Part shown: positions 7,721-16,074 of the stretch, one piece after another
Layout of the letters: each line of letters opens with the position of its first letter
How positions within the stretch are numbered: position 1 is the stretch's first letter
Source of the DNA: Lachnoclostridium sp. UBA5725
Lineage (GTDB): Bacteria > Bacillota > Clostridia > Lachnospirales > Lachnospiraceae
NCBI GenBank assembly: GCA_002419585.1
Contig: DIGJ01000004.1
Span: 1 to 26,994 of the forward strand
Length of the DNA: 26,994 nt
Reading direction: 5' to 3'
Program-made: the position numbers and the translations under genes
Notes under the pieces: model-generated
What the model saw: the letters and a program-made list of their open reading frames with translations, nothing else
What the model was told of the DNA's origin: nothing
Database searches by the model: none

Positions 7721-10251
7721 TACTATCATTTCTGATCTTGACTTCGCTTATTGACTACAATGGATTTGTTGTAAGTGCAGAAGAGACTAGTGTAGCCAGC
7801 GTCACTATTCCCGGTGCTGCTCCAGTTAGCTATACTGATTTTAACACAGCATTAGCAGTGGCACAGAGCAATTCGGGAAGTACCTTGACGCTATTGAAAG
7901 ATGCAGACCGCAGTGATCAGACAATTACAGTTGTAAGCGGTAGTGCATTGACAATCGATACAAATGGTCATACCTTGTCCTTTTATTTGGGCGAACAAGA
8001 AAAGGGAATTTCGGTGGAAGAGGGTGCCACCTTCACATTGCGTGGTAATTCTTCCGAATCTGCTACGCTTCGGGGGACACCTGCAATCAAATCAACAACA
8101 AAGAGCTGGGGATATTGGACTTATCTTATTTACACTAAGGGAACCTGTACCATTGAATCGGCGTATGTTGAAGGCAACGAAGGTCCAAGCAGAGGCGTTG
8201 TAATGGACGGAGGTAGCTTAACTGTAAAAAATAGCACCATTAAGGGTGGAGGCTTTTCCATCTATAATAAAAGCGGAGAAGTGTATTTTGACGCGTTAAC
8301 GACTTTAGAAGGTCAATTAAGTTTATACGGCCGTACGACGGTGAACTCTGGTGCTTCTATGACGTCAAATACAAATGGACAATGGTTTGGCTATTTTAAC
8401 ACCTTCTGCGTAAATGGTACGATAGGTGGCAATTTTACATGGAATCCAAATATGCGTATTGATTCCAAGCTGATTACTACGGTATTTACGGCGGATGATA
8501 TTCAGATTACGGATAGTGACGGAAATTTCCCTATGGTATATACAGGGAATGCGATTGAAACAAAAGTGTTTACTAAGACAATAACTGATAGAAATGGTGT
8601 AACAAAAGAAGTAATGGTCGATACAAATATCTATACCCAGACATTTGAAAAGCAGGAAACTGACAGTAACTGGTATGAAGTAACACAAATTAAGGATGTA
8701 GGAACCTATCGGGTGAAATATATAAATGGTGATTCGATAATTACCAAAGAGTTTACCGTCGCTCCCTTAGACCTGTCTGGCGCAAATGTTGGATTGAGCG
8801 TTCCAGAGGGAGGCTATACCTATGATACTACTGAGAAAACCCCGAACGTTACTGCTACGTTAAATGGCAATATTATAGATCCTAGTCAGTATGATATTTC
8901 TTATTCTAATACCAACGGTGGTGAGGGCAATCATACCAATGTAGGTACTGTTACTGTGACTATCACCGGGAAAAATAATTACACTGGAACAACAAACACT
9001 ACCTTTTCCATTGCCAAAGCTGATCAAAACCTATTAAAGATCAACGAGGTCAACGACAAAAAGTATGGTGATGCCGACTTTATGCTAGCTACCACTGGCG
9101 GTAGCGGTACGGGAGAAGTGACCTATTCCGTTCCTGAGAAAAATGGTGTGCTTTCCATTAGTGGCAATACTGTAACTATCGTCGGTGCGGGTACAGTGAC
9201 TGTTACAGCTACCAAGGCAGCGGATAGCACCTATAATGAAGCAACCGCATCTCTTAGCCTGACCATTCTCAATCCAACTCCATCGTATGGCGGTCCATCC
9301 ACGATTACCACAAATGTAACACAACCGGGAGCTGGAACACCTACGATTAAGGATGACGACACCAAAGTTGCCAACAACAAAGCAGGCTGGGAGGCAATTA
9401 AAGAGCAGGTCAAAGAAAAAAATGCAGCAGGAGAGAGTACATTAGAAAAGAATGCAATCAAGGTAGATATGAATGGCTCTTCTGCAATTCCACAAGATGT
9501 CCTTGAAAGCCTCAGAGGAACAGACACTACCTTGATACTTGATATGGGCAATGGCATCACCTGGAGTATTAGCGGTCAGAGCATCTTGAATAGCAGCCTA
9601 GAGGATATTAATCTTGCTGTAAAGTTAGATACTGATAGTATTTCAGATAATCTTATTCAAGGGACAGCTGGAAAACAGCCATATCGAAGCATCAGCCTTT
9701 CTCATGATGGCAAGTTTGGCCTTACTGCACTACTTTCCATTAATATGGAAAAGAAGAACGCAGGACATTATGCGAATCTGTTCTACTATAATCCGACTTC
9801 TGGAAAGCTGGAGCTACAATCCATTGAGAAAGTCAATCAAGATGGTTACATAGAATACAAGTTTACACATGCTTCAGACTATGTTATGGTACTTAGTACA
9901 GAACCTATGTATGCGAAAGCATTCGATCAGATTACTATCAGTACCACAAAAGGAACTTTGTATGTTGGCGGAACAAAAAATAAGAGCATGAAGCTAAAGT
10001 TAGAAATCCCTGATTTTTTGAAAGAAAGTATGGAAAAGGATAGTTCTCAATTAGTCATTACGTATAAGTCCAGCAATCCGAAAGTGGCAACAGTGACCGC
10101 AAGTGGCAAGATTATAGCGAAAAAGCCAGGAAAAGCAAGAATAACCACACTTGTTCAGATTTGTGGCTCAAAGAAAAGCTTTAATACAACAATTAAAGTT
10201 AGTAAATCATATATAAAATTGACCAAGAGTACAAAGAAGCTATTGGGATAA
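7645..10251 (+). CDS. exported surface protein with beta-helix-like, MBG/Ig-like and BIG2 domains
   Basis: This protein of about 868 residues has a Lys-rich N-terminus, a hydrophobic segment (21-38) and a likely signal-peptidase site after VVSA (residue 45). Next comes a region rich in short beta repeats (about 55-260) resembling a right-handed beta-helix. Ig-like MBG modules follow (about 385-550; YDTTEKTPNVTATLNG, GTVTVTITGKNNYTGT, TFSIAKADQ). A clostridial surface-protein domain lies at about 570-755. A BIG2-like domain is at the C-terminus (SSNPKVATVTASGKIIAKKPGKARI). There is no LPXTG motif or S-layer domain, so its wall attachment is unclear. Adhesion or a cell-surface role is inferred. 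The ATG at 7645 has only a weak SD; translation may really enter from the ATG at 7607 by frameshifting. A strong terminator follows. Confidence 0.88.
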   Translation: MGKEKKECFRCNMYLGKKSKRIIAVILSFLILTSLIDYNGFVVSAEETSVASVTIPGAAPVSYTDFNTALAVAQSNSGSTLTLLKDADRSDQTITVVSGSALTIDTNGHTLSFYLGEQEKGISVEEGATFTLRGNSSESATLRGTPAIKSTTKSWGYWTYLIYTKGTCTIESAYVEGNEGPSRGVVMDGGSLTVKNSTIKGGGFSIYNKSGEVYFDALTTLEGQLSLYGRTTVNSGASMTSNTNGQWFGYFNTFCVNGTIGGNFTWNPNMRIDSKLITTVFTADDIQITDSDGNFPMVYTGNAIETKVFTKTITDRNGVTKEVMVDTNIYTQTFEKQETDSNWYEVTQIKDVGTYRVKYINGDSIITKEFTVAPLDLSGANVGLSVPEGGYTYDTTEKTPNVTATLNGNIIDPSQYDISYSNTNGGEGNHTNVGTVTVTITGKNNYTGTTNTTFSIAKADQNLLKINEVNDKKYGDADFMLATTGGSGTGEVTYSVPEKNGVLSISGNTVTIVGAGTVTVTATKAADSTYNEATASLSLTILNPTPSYGGPSTITTNVTQPGAGTPTIKDDDTKVANNKAGWEAIKEQVKEKNAAGESTLEKNAIKVDMNGSSAIPQDVLESLRGTDTTLILDMGNGITWSISGQSILNSSLEDINLAVKLDTDSISDNLIQGTAGKQPYRSISLSHDGKFGLTALLSINMEKKNAGHYANLFYYNPTSGKLELQSIEKVNQDGYIEYKFTHASDYVMVLSTEPMYAKAFDQITISTTKGTLYVGGTKNKSMKLKLEIPDFLKESMEKDSSQLVITYKSSNPKVATVTASGKIIAKKPGKARITTLVQICGSKKSFNTTIKVSKSYIKLTKSTKKLLG

Positions 10252-10257
10252 AAATTT

Positions 10258-10291
10258 GCGCCGGAGCAATATCTGCTTCCGGCGCTTTTTT
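10258..10291 (+). terminator. Rho-independent terminator of the surface-protein gene
   Basis: The stem GCGCCGGA/TCCGGCGC (10258-10265 with 10278-10285), with extra inner GC pairs, is followed by a T-rich run. It begins 7 nt after the stop codon at 10251. Confidence 0.93.
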
Positions 10292-10313
10292 ATATATTAA
10301 CTGATATGATTCT

Positions 10314-11477
10314 CTAGCTAAATTTCGCCAAAACTTCTCCCTTTGAATCAACGACAAACCATTTACTAGAAGTAAACTTCCAATCGGAATTATATGCCAT
10401 CATATTTACCAGCACATAATCACCCGCTTCTTGTATTTGGGAATAGTAGGTATAACCACTCTTTTTTGCATAAGCTATTGTTGTGAATTTATTAAGATTC
10501 GCTTCTTTCGTTCCTGTTGTATAGGTATAGACAGTCACTTTTTTCGAATTCTTGAAATCTACCTTATAAGTTTTTGCCCCAATCTCCTGCATTTCGATGC
10601 CGTTATCACTGTATTCGAGTAAATATTTTGTTGATTTTCCTGTTGTTGGATCGTATATGTAATGATTATCATCATAATCCTTTCCAAAATAACAAAGCTT
10701 ATCTCCAACAACATGAATGGTATCGCTTATGATGTCTTTCGCCACTTGGCTAATCTTGCCGTCTATATTTATGCAATACAAAGATCCACAAAAAGCGCTA
10801 CTTGTTCCCTCAAGAGTACCTGCTGTGAAATACAGTGAATCACCCAACTTTTTCAACTGCATCACCCTAGAATTCATTTTTTTGTCTTTTGCAACACTTG
10901 TCCACTTTTTATTCGATAAATCATAGGAATATAGGCTAACATAACCTATATCCGCAGCACTATAATACAAAACATTATCGATTGTATCAATATAGTCGTA
11001 GTAGCCTGAAACAATTTTCGTTTCTGTTTTTGTAGTAAAGTCATAATAGTAAACATCTTGCGTTGTGGAATATATATATCCTGCATCATCTATATAATCA
11101 ATTGAAGTTCCATCTAATATTTTTTTACTTTTTCCCCCGTTGATGGATACTCTTTTTTCACCGCTATCGTAATCACCGGACACTTTTGAAAATCCATAAT
11201 ATAAATAATCACCGGATACTTTTAATTGTCCAATCCATCCCTTTTCTGTCACTAATTTCTTTGTCTTTCCAGTACTTAATTCAAGGCTATAAATATAACC
11301 CTTGGTAGCACTTTCATTTGATTTTATGTAATATAAGTAGCCATTTTGTTCTACCTTTGCATAGCTGCCAACCGCATAATAAGTCTCTTCCGCATTGACA
11401 GTTATTGAACCTGTCATACTAAATCCTAGAATAATAAAGCAAACCAATAATACTACTCTTCTTTTTAATTGTTTCAT
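10314..11477 (-). CDS. secreted beta-propeller-like protein of unknown function
   Basis: This 387-residue protein has a clear signal peptide (KQLKRR, hydrophobic core 8-22, cleavage after VNA at residue 29). The mature part is a series of Tyr-rich beta repeats of the kind YLYYIKS, YLYYGFSK, NVLYYSA, SLYFTAG and KLCYFGK, spaced about 40-50 residues apart. This resembles DUF5050/WD-like propellers of clostridial exported proteins. No catalytic motif or cell-wall anchor was seen, so it is probably released or loosely wall-bound. The start is supported by the signal peptide, but no SD lies directly in front. The SD is 36 nt away on the far side of a hairpin (see the entry at 11478-11520). It converges with the surface-protein gene. 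Confidence 0.82.
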   Translation of the reverse strand: MKQLKRRVVLLVCFIILGFSMTGSITVNAEETYYAVGSYAKVEQNGYLYYIKSNESATKGYIYSLELSTGKTKKLVTEKGWIGQLKVSGDYLYYGFSKVSGDYDSGEKRVSINGGKSKKILDGTSIDYIDDAGYIYSTTQDVYYYDFTTKTETKIVSGYYDYIDTIDNVLYYSAADIGYVSLYSYDLSNKKWTSVAKDKKMNSRVMQLKKLGDSLYFTAGTLEGTSSAFCGSLYCINIDGKISQVAKDIISDTIHVVGDKLCYFGKDYDDNHYIYDPTTGKSTKYLLEYSDNGIEMQEIGAKTYKVDFKNSKKVTVYTYTTGTKEANLNKFTTIAYAKKSGYTYYSQIQEAGDYVLVNMMAYNSDWKFTSSKWFVVDSKGEVLAKFS

Positions 11478-11520
11478 TTTTTTTTATGATATAAATTCGT
11501 TTTATATCATAATCTCCTTT
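11478..11520 (-). promoter_or_regulatory. split ribosome binding site with an intervening hairpin
   Basis: On the minus strand the order is AAAGGAG (11520-11514), ATT, a perfect 10-bp stem-loop (ATGATATAAA at 11510-11501, loop ACGAA, TTTATATCAT at 11495-11486), eight A, then the ATG at 11477. Linear SD-to-start spacing is 36 nt, but folding the hairpin leaves 11 nt. This is the geometry of the split ribosome binding site described for phage T4 gene 25. The hairpin also begins with ATG ATA TAA, a possible two-codon ORF directly behind the SD. Confidence 0.55.
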
Positions 11521-11668
11521 CAATTTTGTCAATTCATTCTCTCTTAGGTCTTTTCTTTCGTTTCATGTTATTTCTATTTTACAATCCTCATTGTTCCAAA
11601 CTACCAGAAGTATTTGTCTCTTCGGTTGCAGCAGTTTCAAATGATCCATTCCTCCAAGTAATATTCTA

Positions 11669-12247
11669 TCAATCCGTCATGTTCGTTTTCGTTGTGTTTG
11701 TATACGATTTGTTCACGTTCTCAATATACATATTTCCACAATGCTTGCACTGATACATGAAATCGAAATGATGAGTAACTGTTTCATCAGAGCAAAAGTA
11801 TTTCGTATCGAAGGAATCGGTTTCTTCATACTCTTTCGTTTCTATATCATAGCCTCTGTATTTATTCCAAATCCGAGTTCTTCCGGTAAAAAAATTACCA
11901 CAAACTGGACAGGTTACCTTAGATACAAGATTCGTTACAAATCCCATATAAAAAGAAAAAAATAAAGCTCGAAGCATCAGATTAAATCGAACTGTCTTGG
12001 AATCATAGCTACCACCCAGCAATTTTGAAAGCTTTGTCATTTTTAAGCCGTCTCCCCAAAAGTGACCAGATGCCATAAACCATAGGACTAAAAAAATGAG
12101 GAACAAAATAAGAGTACCTAAAAATATAGTATTACACAATTTAACAGCCGGACTCGACTTATTCGAATTTGTTAAAATATCATTTTCGATATTGCTATCT
12201 TTCATGTCTTTATTTACATACTTCTTCAAATTATCTAAATCTGACAT
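11669..12247 (-). CDS. membrane protein with C-terminal zinc ribbon
   Basis: This unrecognised 192-residue protein has a polar N-terminal 35 residues, two hydrophobic segments (about 39-59 and 90-108) and a cytoplasm-sized C-terminal domain. That domain carries two CxxC pairs, CPVC (113-116) and CKHC (167-170), which together look like a zinc ribbon with a 50-residue insert. An AAAGGGG SD lies 8 nt before the ATG. It follows, on the same strand, a 26-residue membrane peptide and a larger zinc-knuckle protein, so the three probably form an operon. After its double stop (TGA TAG) the same frame stays open for another 25 codons, probably by chance. Its function is unknown. Confidence 0.75.
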   Translation of the reverse strand: MSDLDNLKKYVNKDMKDSNIENDILTNSNKSSPAVKLCNTIFLGTLILFLIFLVLWFMASGHFWGDGLKMTKLSKLLGGSYDSKTVRFNLMLRALFFSFYMGFVTNLVSKVTCPVCGNFFTGRTRIWNKYRGYDIETKEYEETDSFDTKYFCSDETVTHHFDFMYQCKHCGNMYIENVNKSYTNTTKTNMTD

Positions 12248-12279
12248 TTCATTAACCCCTTTTCTATTTTTTCAATTGG

Positions 12280-12360
12280 CTAATAAAGAACTACAATTAA
12301 AATTCCCAATACAATCAAACCGATTGTAAGAATCCACCCAATTACATTCTTTAATTTCAT
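12280..12360 (-). CDS. 26-residue hydrophobic membrane peptide
   Basis: This small ORF begins at 12360 and has the sequence MKLKNVIG-WILTIGLIVL-GILIVVLY, a positively charged N-terminus and one transmembrane helix. Its ATG has a strong GGAAGGG SD at 6-nt spacing; another in-frame ATG at 12366 is too close to the SD. It lies between the stop of the DUF4428-type gene (12400) and the start of the zinc-ribbon membrane protein (12247), all on the same strand. Good translation signals plus an uninterrupted helix support a real gene. A role as a small membrane subunit or modulator of its neighbours is inferred only from position. Confidence 0.65.
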   Translation of the reverse strand: MKLKNVIGWILTIGLIVLGILIVVLY

Positions 12361-12399
12361 ATCCATCCCTTCCACTTTCCAAATTGATTGTAAAATGTT

Positions 12400-13317
12400 T
12401 TATTTCCTTTTCATTGCCGCCTTTAGAAAAATAGTATTGAAAAGTTCACTCATTTGTTTTAAATAGGAATAGCTTTCGTTTGTACATTCCTCTACTTCCG
12501 ATACGCTATGAAAGTTGTTAATATTTTTTAACATCTCGATATTCTTGGATAATTCCTTTTCGAGGATTAAGTACCGGTTTGCTAAGCTTTTACAGTTATC
12601 AGGAAGAACTTGCGCCATTGAGTTAAGGCTATTATTTAAATTATCTCGCTGTGTTGTGAGTGTAGCGATATCTTCTAACATAGTACCGCAGTGTTGTTGT
12701 AATCTAGCATTTACAGCCAATTGGTTCTCTTCTTCATAAGTCATGAACTGCGTATTCGTAAAGTACTTTTTTAATGGACTAACCATGTCTTCGATTCGTT
12801 GATTGTATTTACTTTGGCTTTCAAAAAACTTTTTATCGATATGGACAAATCGATATAAATCCCAAGGAAATGGATTATTCCGAAATCTAAAATTAATTTT
12901 CCCCTGCTCATCCCCTGGATGTATTCCATAGATGATCATTTCAACATCATCGACAGATAAAATTTCGATCGGTGGTTGGTGTTTTTGCACATTTTTCTTG
13001 CTAATCTCATCTTTGCTCTCACAAATAATAAACCATCCATGTTCTTTATCAATATAAAAAACATTTTCGTAATAATCGACGATGAATTGTTTCTTTCGGT
13101 CCGCAAATACTTCATACACCTTTTGCAATTCTCGCATTTGCTCGGCATTATAAGGATAATAATCTTCTTTTTTGATATTATTTTTGACAAAGTCGGATTT
13201 CACTTTTAGGTCACATGCAGCGCAAATCCGATTACCACCAGCTATCTGCGCATCATGTTTATTCACTTTATGACCGCAGCAAACACATAGTAACTTTTCT
13301 TTATGGAATAATCCCAT
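12400..13317 (-). CDS. DUF4428-type zinc-knuckle protein with C-terminal coiled coil
   Basis: This 305-residue soluble protein opens with a zinc knuckle (C11-x2-C14 and C32-x2-C35 in LLCVCCGHKVNKHDAQ...ICAACDLK), which matches the DUF4428 type found at the N-terminus of many Firmicutes proteins. Residues about 75-185 form a mixed alpha/beta region that could be PH-like (ENVFYIDKEHGWFIICESKDE ... EMIIYGI). The last 110 residues look like a coiled coil (TLTTQRDNLNNSLNSMAQ, LILEKELSKNIEMLKNIN). The biochemical function is unknown. A GAGGAGG SD lies 7 nt before the ATG and a good promoter lies about 80 nt upstream. It is the first gene of a probable three-gene operon with the 26-residue peptide and the zinc-ribbon membrane protein. 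Confidence 0.78.
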   Translation of the reverse strand: MGLFHKEKLLCVCCGHKVNKHDAQIAGGNRICAACDLKVKSDFVKNNIKKEDYYPYNAEQMRELQKVYEVFADRKKQFIVDYYENVFYIDKEHGWFIICESKDEISKKNVQKHQPPIEILSVDDVEMIIYGIHPGDEQGKINFRFRNNPFPWDLYRFVHIDKKFFESQSKYNQRIEDMVSPLKKYFTNTQFMTYEEENQLAVNARLQQHCGTMLEDIATLTTQRDNLNNSLNSMAQVLPDNCKSLANRYLILEKELSKNIEMLKNINNFHSVSEVEECTNESYSYLKQMSELFNTIFLKAAMKRK

Positions 13318-13395
13318 AAATCGTCCTCCTCTTAAGTAACTTTTTCATTTTCTTTATTTCTAATTTTAATAGTTCTTTTAGACTATATTAATACG

Positions 13396-13424
13396 ATTTT
13401 AATATATTTAGTATTATTTTACAA
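13396..13424 (-). promoter_or_regulatory. sigma-A promoter for the DUF4428-type operon
   Basis: On the minus strand, TTGTAA (13424-13419), exactly 17 nt, then TAAAAT (13401-13396). It lies about 80 nt before the start codon at 13317 in a very A+T-rich stretch. Confidence 0.55.
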
Positions 13425-13491
13425 TAAAAATGAGGATTATTTTAAGCAATTATTTTAATAAATTACAACCTTGTGCATCCTTTATCTGGTA

Positions 13492-13547
13492 CGTTTCGAA
13501 GTTCAAAGAACTCGAAACGCCTGCCCTTCAATGTAAGAAGAGCAGGC
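13492..13547. terminator. two adjacent hairpins after recQ
   Basis: The first stem is CGTTTCGAAGTTC/GAACTCGAAACG (13492-13504 with 13508-13519, one bulged base). The second is GCCTGC(C)CTTC/GAAG(A)GCAGGC (13519-13529 with 13537-13547). They share one base and lie 10 nt beyond the recQ stop. They probably end the recQ transcript, but neither is followed by a strong T-run on the minus strand. The second is followed by CTTTCATTT on the plus strand. Direction and efficiency are therefore uncertain. Confidence 0.45.
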
Positions 13548-13556
13548 CTTTCATTT

Positions 13557-15851
13557 CTATAATAAATGCTTTACCAGCATTCTTTGTGCACTTTCCTCAT
13601 AATAATAATCTTCGTACTCCGTCCCTTTTTCACTCATGCGCAATCCGATTACAATACCAGCCTCGGCTCCTTTTGGGGTTACCACTTTCTTTCTCCTACC
13701 ATCTTCAAACACTTCCGCAATATATCCTTCTTCCGCCATCCATCTGGCAAGTTCGGCGCCACTGATTTTTTTCATGGTTTCAGAATCCCGCAACTCGTTC
13801 AGTTGATTCACTAGATAGGAAATCAAGCACTTTTCCGTATAGGTAATGTTATCTTCCATTTCCTTTGTGGTATGGAATTCTTGTTTTAATAGCTTTGTTT
13901 TTGTCTTTGTTTTCGGCTCTTTTTTATCGCTGGTAGTTGACATGGCACTGGCTTCTCCCATCGTTCCAAAATAATACTTGTCCTTTATTCCACCAGTAAA
14001 CGCTCGTATCCGTTCCAGAAACTGTTCGCCGAATTTTTCAAATTTGTTTTCTCCGACACCGGAAACTTGTAACATTTCTTCCCGTTCAAACGGCATTTTG
14101 ACGCACATGTCCACCAGTGTTTTGTCTGAAAATATAATGTACGGAGGCATTCCTTCGCCTCTTGCTATCATAGATCGAAGTTCTCTTAATGAACCAAACA
14201 ATTCAAGACCTTTTGAATTCAAAATCTCCGCTTTCTTGTATTTCACAGACGGAGTTGCAGTGGTACTTTCTGCTTCGAGCAAACTATCTTTTGCCACTTT
14301 TATAATGACTTTTTTATTGCCCTGCTGCACTTCTTTTGCCAGAGAGCCTAGTTTTAATAATGTGTATTTATCATTTGTGAGAAACACGATTTTTTCTACT
14401 AACATCTGATTTATGAGCTGCTTTACTTTTGCTTCGCTCATTTCCTTAAGCATTCCGAATGATTCTAAAGAGAAAACACCATATTCTCTAAGCTTTGCGG
14501 TCGCATTACCACACACAGTTCCTGCAATGACATTAATCCCATACCTTTGACGACACTCCGCTATACAGGATAGGATTTTTGATGCAGCCTCTGTCATATC
14601 AAATTCTTCATATTCTTTCAGACAATTGGAGCAATTGCCACATTCCAAGATATCTCTTTCCCCAAAATAGTGAAGAATGTATTCTCGCAAACAGTTTGGA
14701 GTAATGCAATAATAGGTCATTGTTTTCAAACGCTCTTCATCTCGCTCCCGTATGGCATACAACTCTTCTGGCGCGAATTCCGAATAATTTTCCTTGCTCT
14801 CCAACAACAGACGATTGATCATAACATCCTGTGGCGAATATAAGAGAATACACTCCGCTTCTTCCCCATCACGTCCTGCCCTCCCGGCCTGCTGATAGTA
14901 GTCCTCTAGACTCTGTGGCATATTGTAATGAAGCACATAGCGTACATTGGATTTGTCAATTCCCATTCCGAATGCATTGGTAGCTACAATAACGGGCTTT
15001 GTGTCATAGATGAAATCATCCTGATTCACTTTTCTAGCCTCACTGCTAAGACCTGCATGATATTTGGTCACCAAAATACCATTTTGATTTAGCATTTCAT
15101 ACACCGCATCCACATTTTTTCTGGTAGCACAATAAATGATGCCGCTTTCCGACATGTGATTCTTGATATATTCAAGAATAAATGCATCCTTTTTCTTTGG
15201 TTTTTCTACACCAAAATATAGATTCTTACGATCAAAACCCGTTACTAATATCTGAGGATGATCCAAACCGAGAATACATAAAATATCCTCCTTTACCGTC
15301 TTTGTTGCGGTTGCAGTAAAAGCGCTGATTACAGGACGGTTCGGTAACATTTTTATAAACTGCACAATTTTCATATAACTTGGTCTAAAATCCTGTCCCC
15401 ACTGCGAAATACAATGTGCCTCATCTACCGTTACCATGGAGATTTCAACCTGTTTTGAAAATTCCATGAACTCGTAGGTTTCTAAACGTTCGGGTGCCAC
15501 ATAAATAATCTTGTATTGACCATTGGCTGCAAGTTGCAGTGCTTTTGAAATCTGTGTATCCGTTAATGTGCTATTAATAAAGGCTGCATGTATTCCCACC
15601 TGATTCAAGGCCTGGACTTGATCTTTCATTAATGAAATCAGTGGAGAAATAACGAGAGTAATCCCTGAAAGCAAAAGAGCTGGAACCTGATAACATAGGG
15701 ATTTTCCTGCACCCGTTGGCATAATACCAAGTACATCCTGCCCTCTCAAGATGCTATCAATTAAAACCTCCTGCCCTTCACGAAAGGTTTCGTAGCCAAA
15801 ATACTTCTTTAAAATTTGATATTTATCTATTTTCTCTTTATCGTATGCCAT
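13557..15851 (-). CDS. recQ: ATP-dependent DNA helicase RecQ
   Basis: This 764-residue superfamily 2 helicase unwinds DNA 3'-5' in recombination and fork repair. Visible motifs are Walker A GIMPTGAGKS (42-51), DEAH (143-146), motif III SAFTATAT (177-184), motif V region VIVATNAFGMGIDKSNVR, and motif VI QAGRAGRDG (321-329). The zinc site is Cys387/404/407/410. An RQC-like winged helix (about 415-520) and an HRDC domain (about 547-618) follow. A further 145 residues are linked by a charged KEPKTKTKTK spacer. This tail contains a compact segment (AELARWMAEEGYIAEVFEDG...VTPKGAEAGI) that is not part of the standard E. coli layout. The start has GAGGAG 12 nt upstream, slightly long. Confidence 0.96.
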   Translation of the reverse strand: MAYDKEKIDKYQILKKYFGYETFREGQEVLIDSILRGQDVLGIMPTGAGKSLCYQVPALLLSGITLVISPLISLMKDQVQALNQVGIHAAFINSTLTDTQISKALQLAANGQYKIIYVAPERLETYEFMEFSKQVEISMVTVDEAHCISQWGQDFRPSYMKIVQFIKMLPNRPVISAFTATATKTVKEDILCILGLDHPQILVTGFDRKNLYFGVEKPKKKDAFILEYIKNHMSESGIIYCATRKNVDAVYEMLNQNGILVTKYHAGLSSEARKVNQDDFIYDTKPVIVATNAFGMGIDKSNVRYVLHYNMPQSLEDYYQQAGRAGRDGEEAECILLYSPQDVMINRLLLESKENYSEFAPEELYAIRERDEERLKTMTYYCITPNCLREYILHYFGERDILECGNCSNCLKEYEEFDMTEAASKILSCIAECRQRYGINVIAGTVCGNATAKLREYGVFSLESFGMLKEMSEAKVKQLINQMLVEKIVFLTNDKYTLLKLGSLAKEVQQGNKKVIIKVAKDSLLEAESTTATPSVKYKKAEILNSKGLELFGSLRELRSMIARGEGMPPYIIFSDKTLVDMCVKMPFEREEMLQVSGVGENKFEKFGEQFLERIRAFTGGIKDKYYFGTMGEASAMSTTSDKKEPKTKTKTKLLKQEFHTTKEMEDNITYTEKCLISYLVNQLNELRDSETMKKISGAELARWMAEEGYIAEVFEDGRRKKVVTPKGAEAGIVIGLRMSEKGTEYEDYYYEESAQRMLVKHLL

Positions 15852-16015
15852 ACTTTTTTGTAACTCCTCATTTTTTCTACCATTTTTTTACCGCGTGTTT
15901 CGCTTATCAATATTATTTGTTATTTTATAATTATACCATCATTCTTAAAAAAATAAAACTATAAATCACTCCGTATCTTTAATTTTGGCTTTAATTTTGA
16001 AAATAACAGTAAGCA

Positions 16016-16074
16016 TTATCTCTATGGTTATCTCAACGAGCATCTCAACGGTTACCCAAAGGTTATCTCAAAGG
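16016..16074 (-). repeat. 12-bp tandem repeat built on the anti-sigma stop codon
   Basis: Read on the minus strand, five units follow one another: CCTTTGAGATAA, CCTTTGGGTAA, CCGTTGAGATGC, TCGTTGAGATAA, CCATAGAGATAA. The first unit is the last four codons of the anti-sigma gene (Pro-Leu-Arg-stop; stop at 16063-16065), and the rest lie directly downstream. One unit is 11 bp, the others 12 bp. Confidence 0.85.

Noticed and set aside
9085..9560. Minus-strand ORFs inside the surface-protein gene
   Set aside because: They are shadows of a long, clearly coding plus-strand frame and have no recognisable domains or RBS.
11588..11668. Open frame of 25 codons after the double stop of the zinc-ribbon protein (...ETAATEETNTSGSLEQ)
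   Set aside because: It looks linker-like and is in the same frame, but two consecutive stops precede it and it has no start with a usable SD. It is too short to exclude chance.
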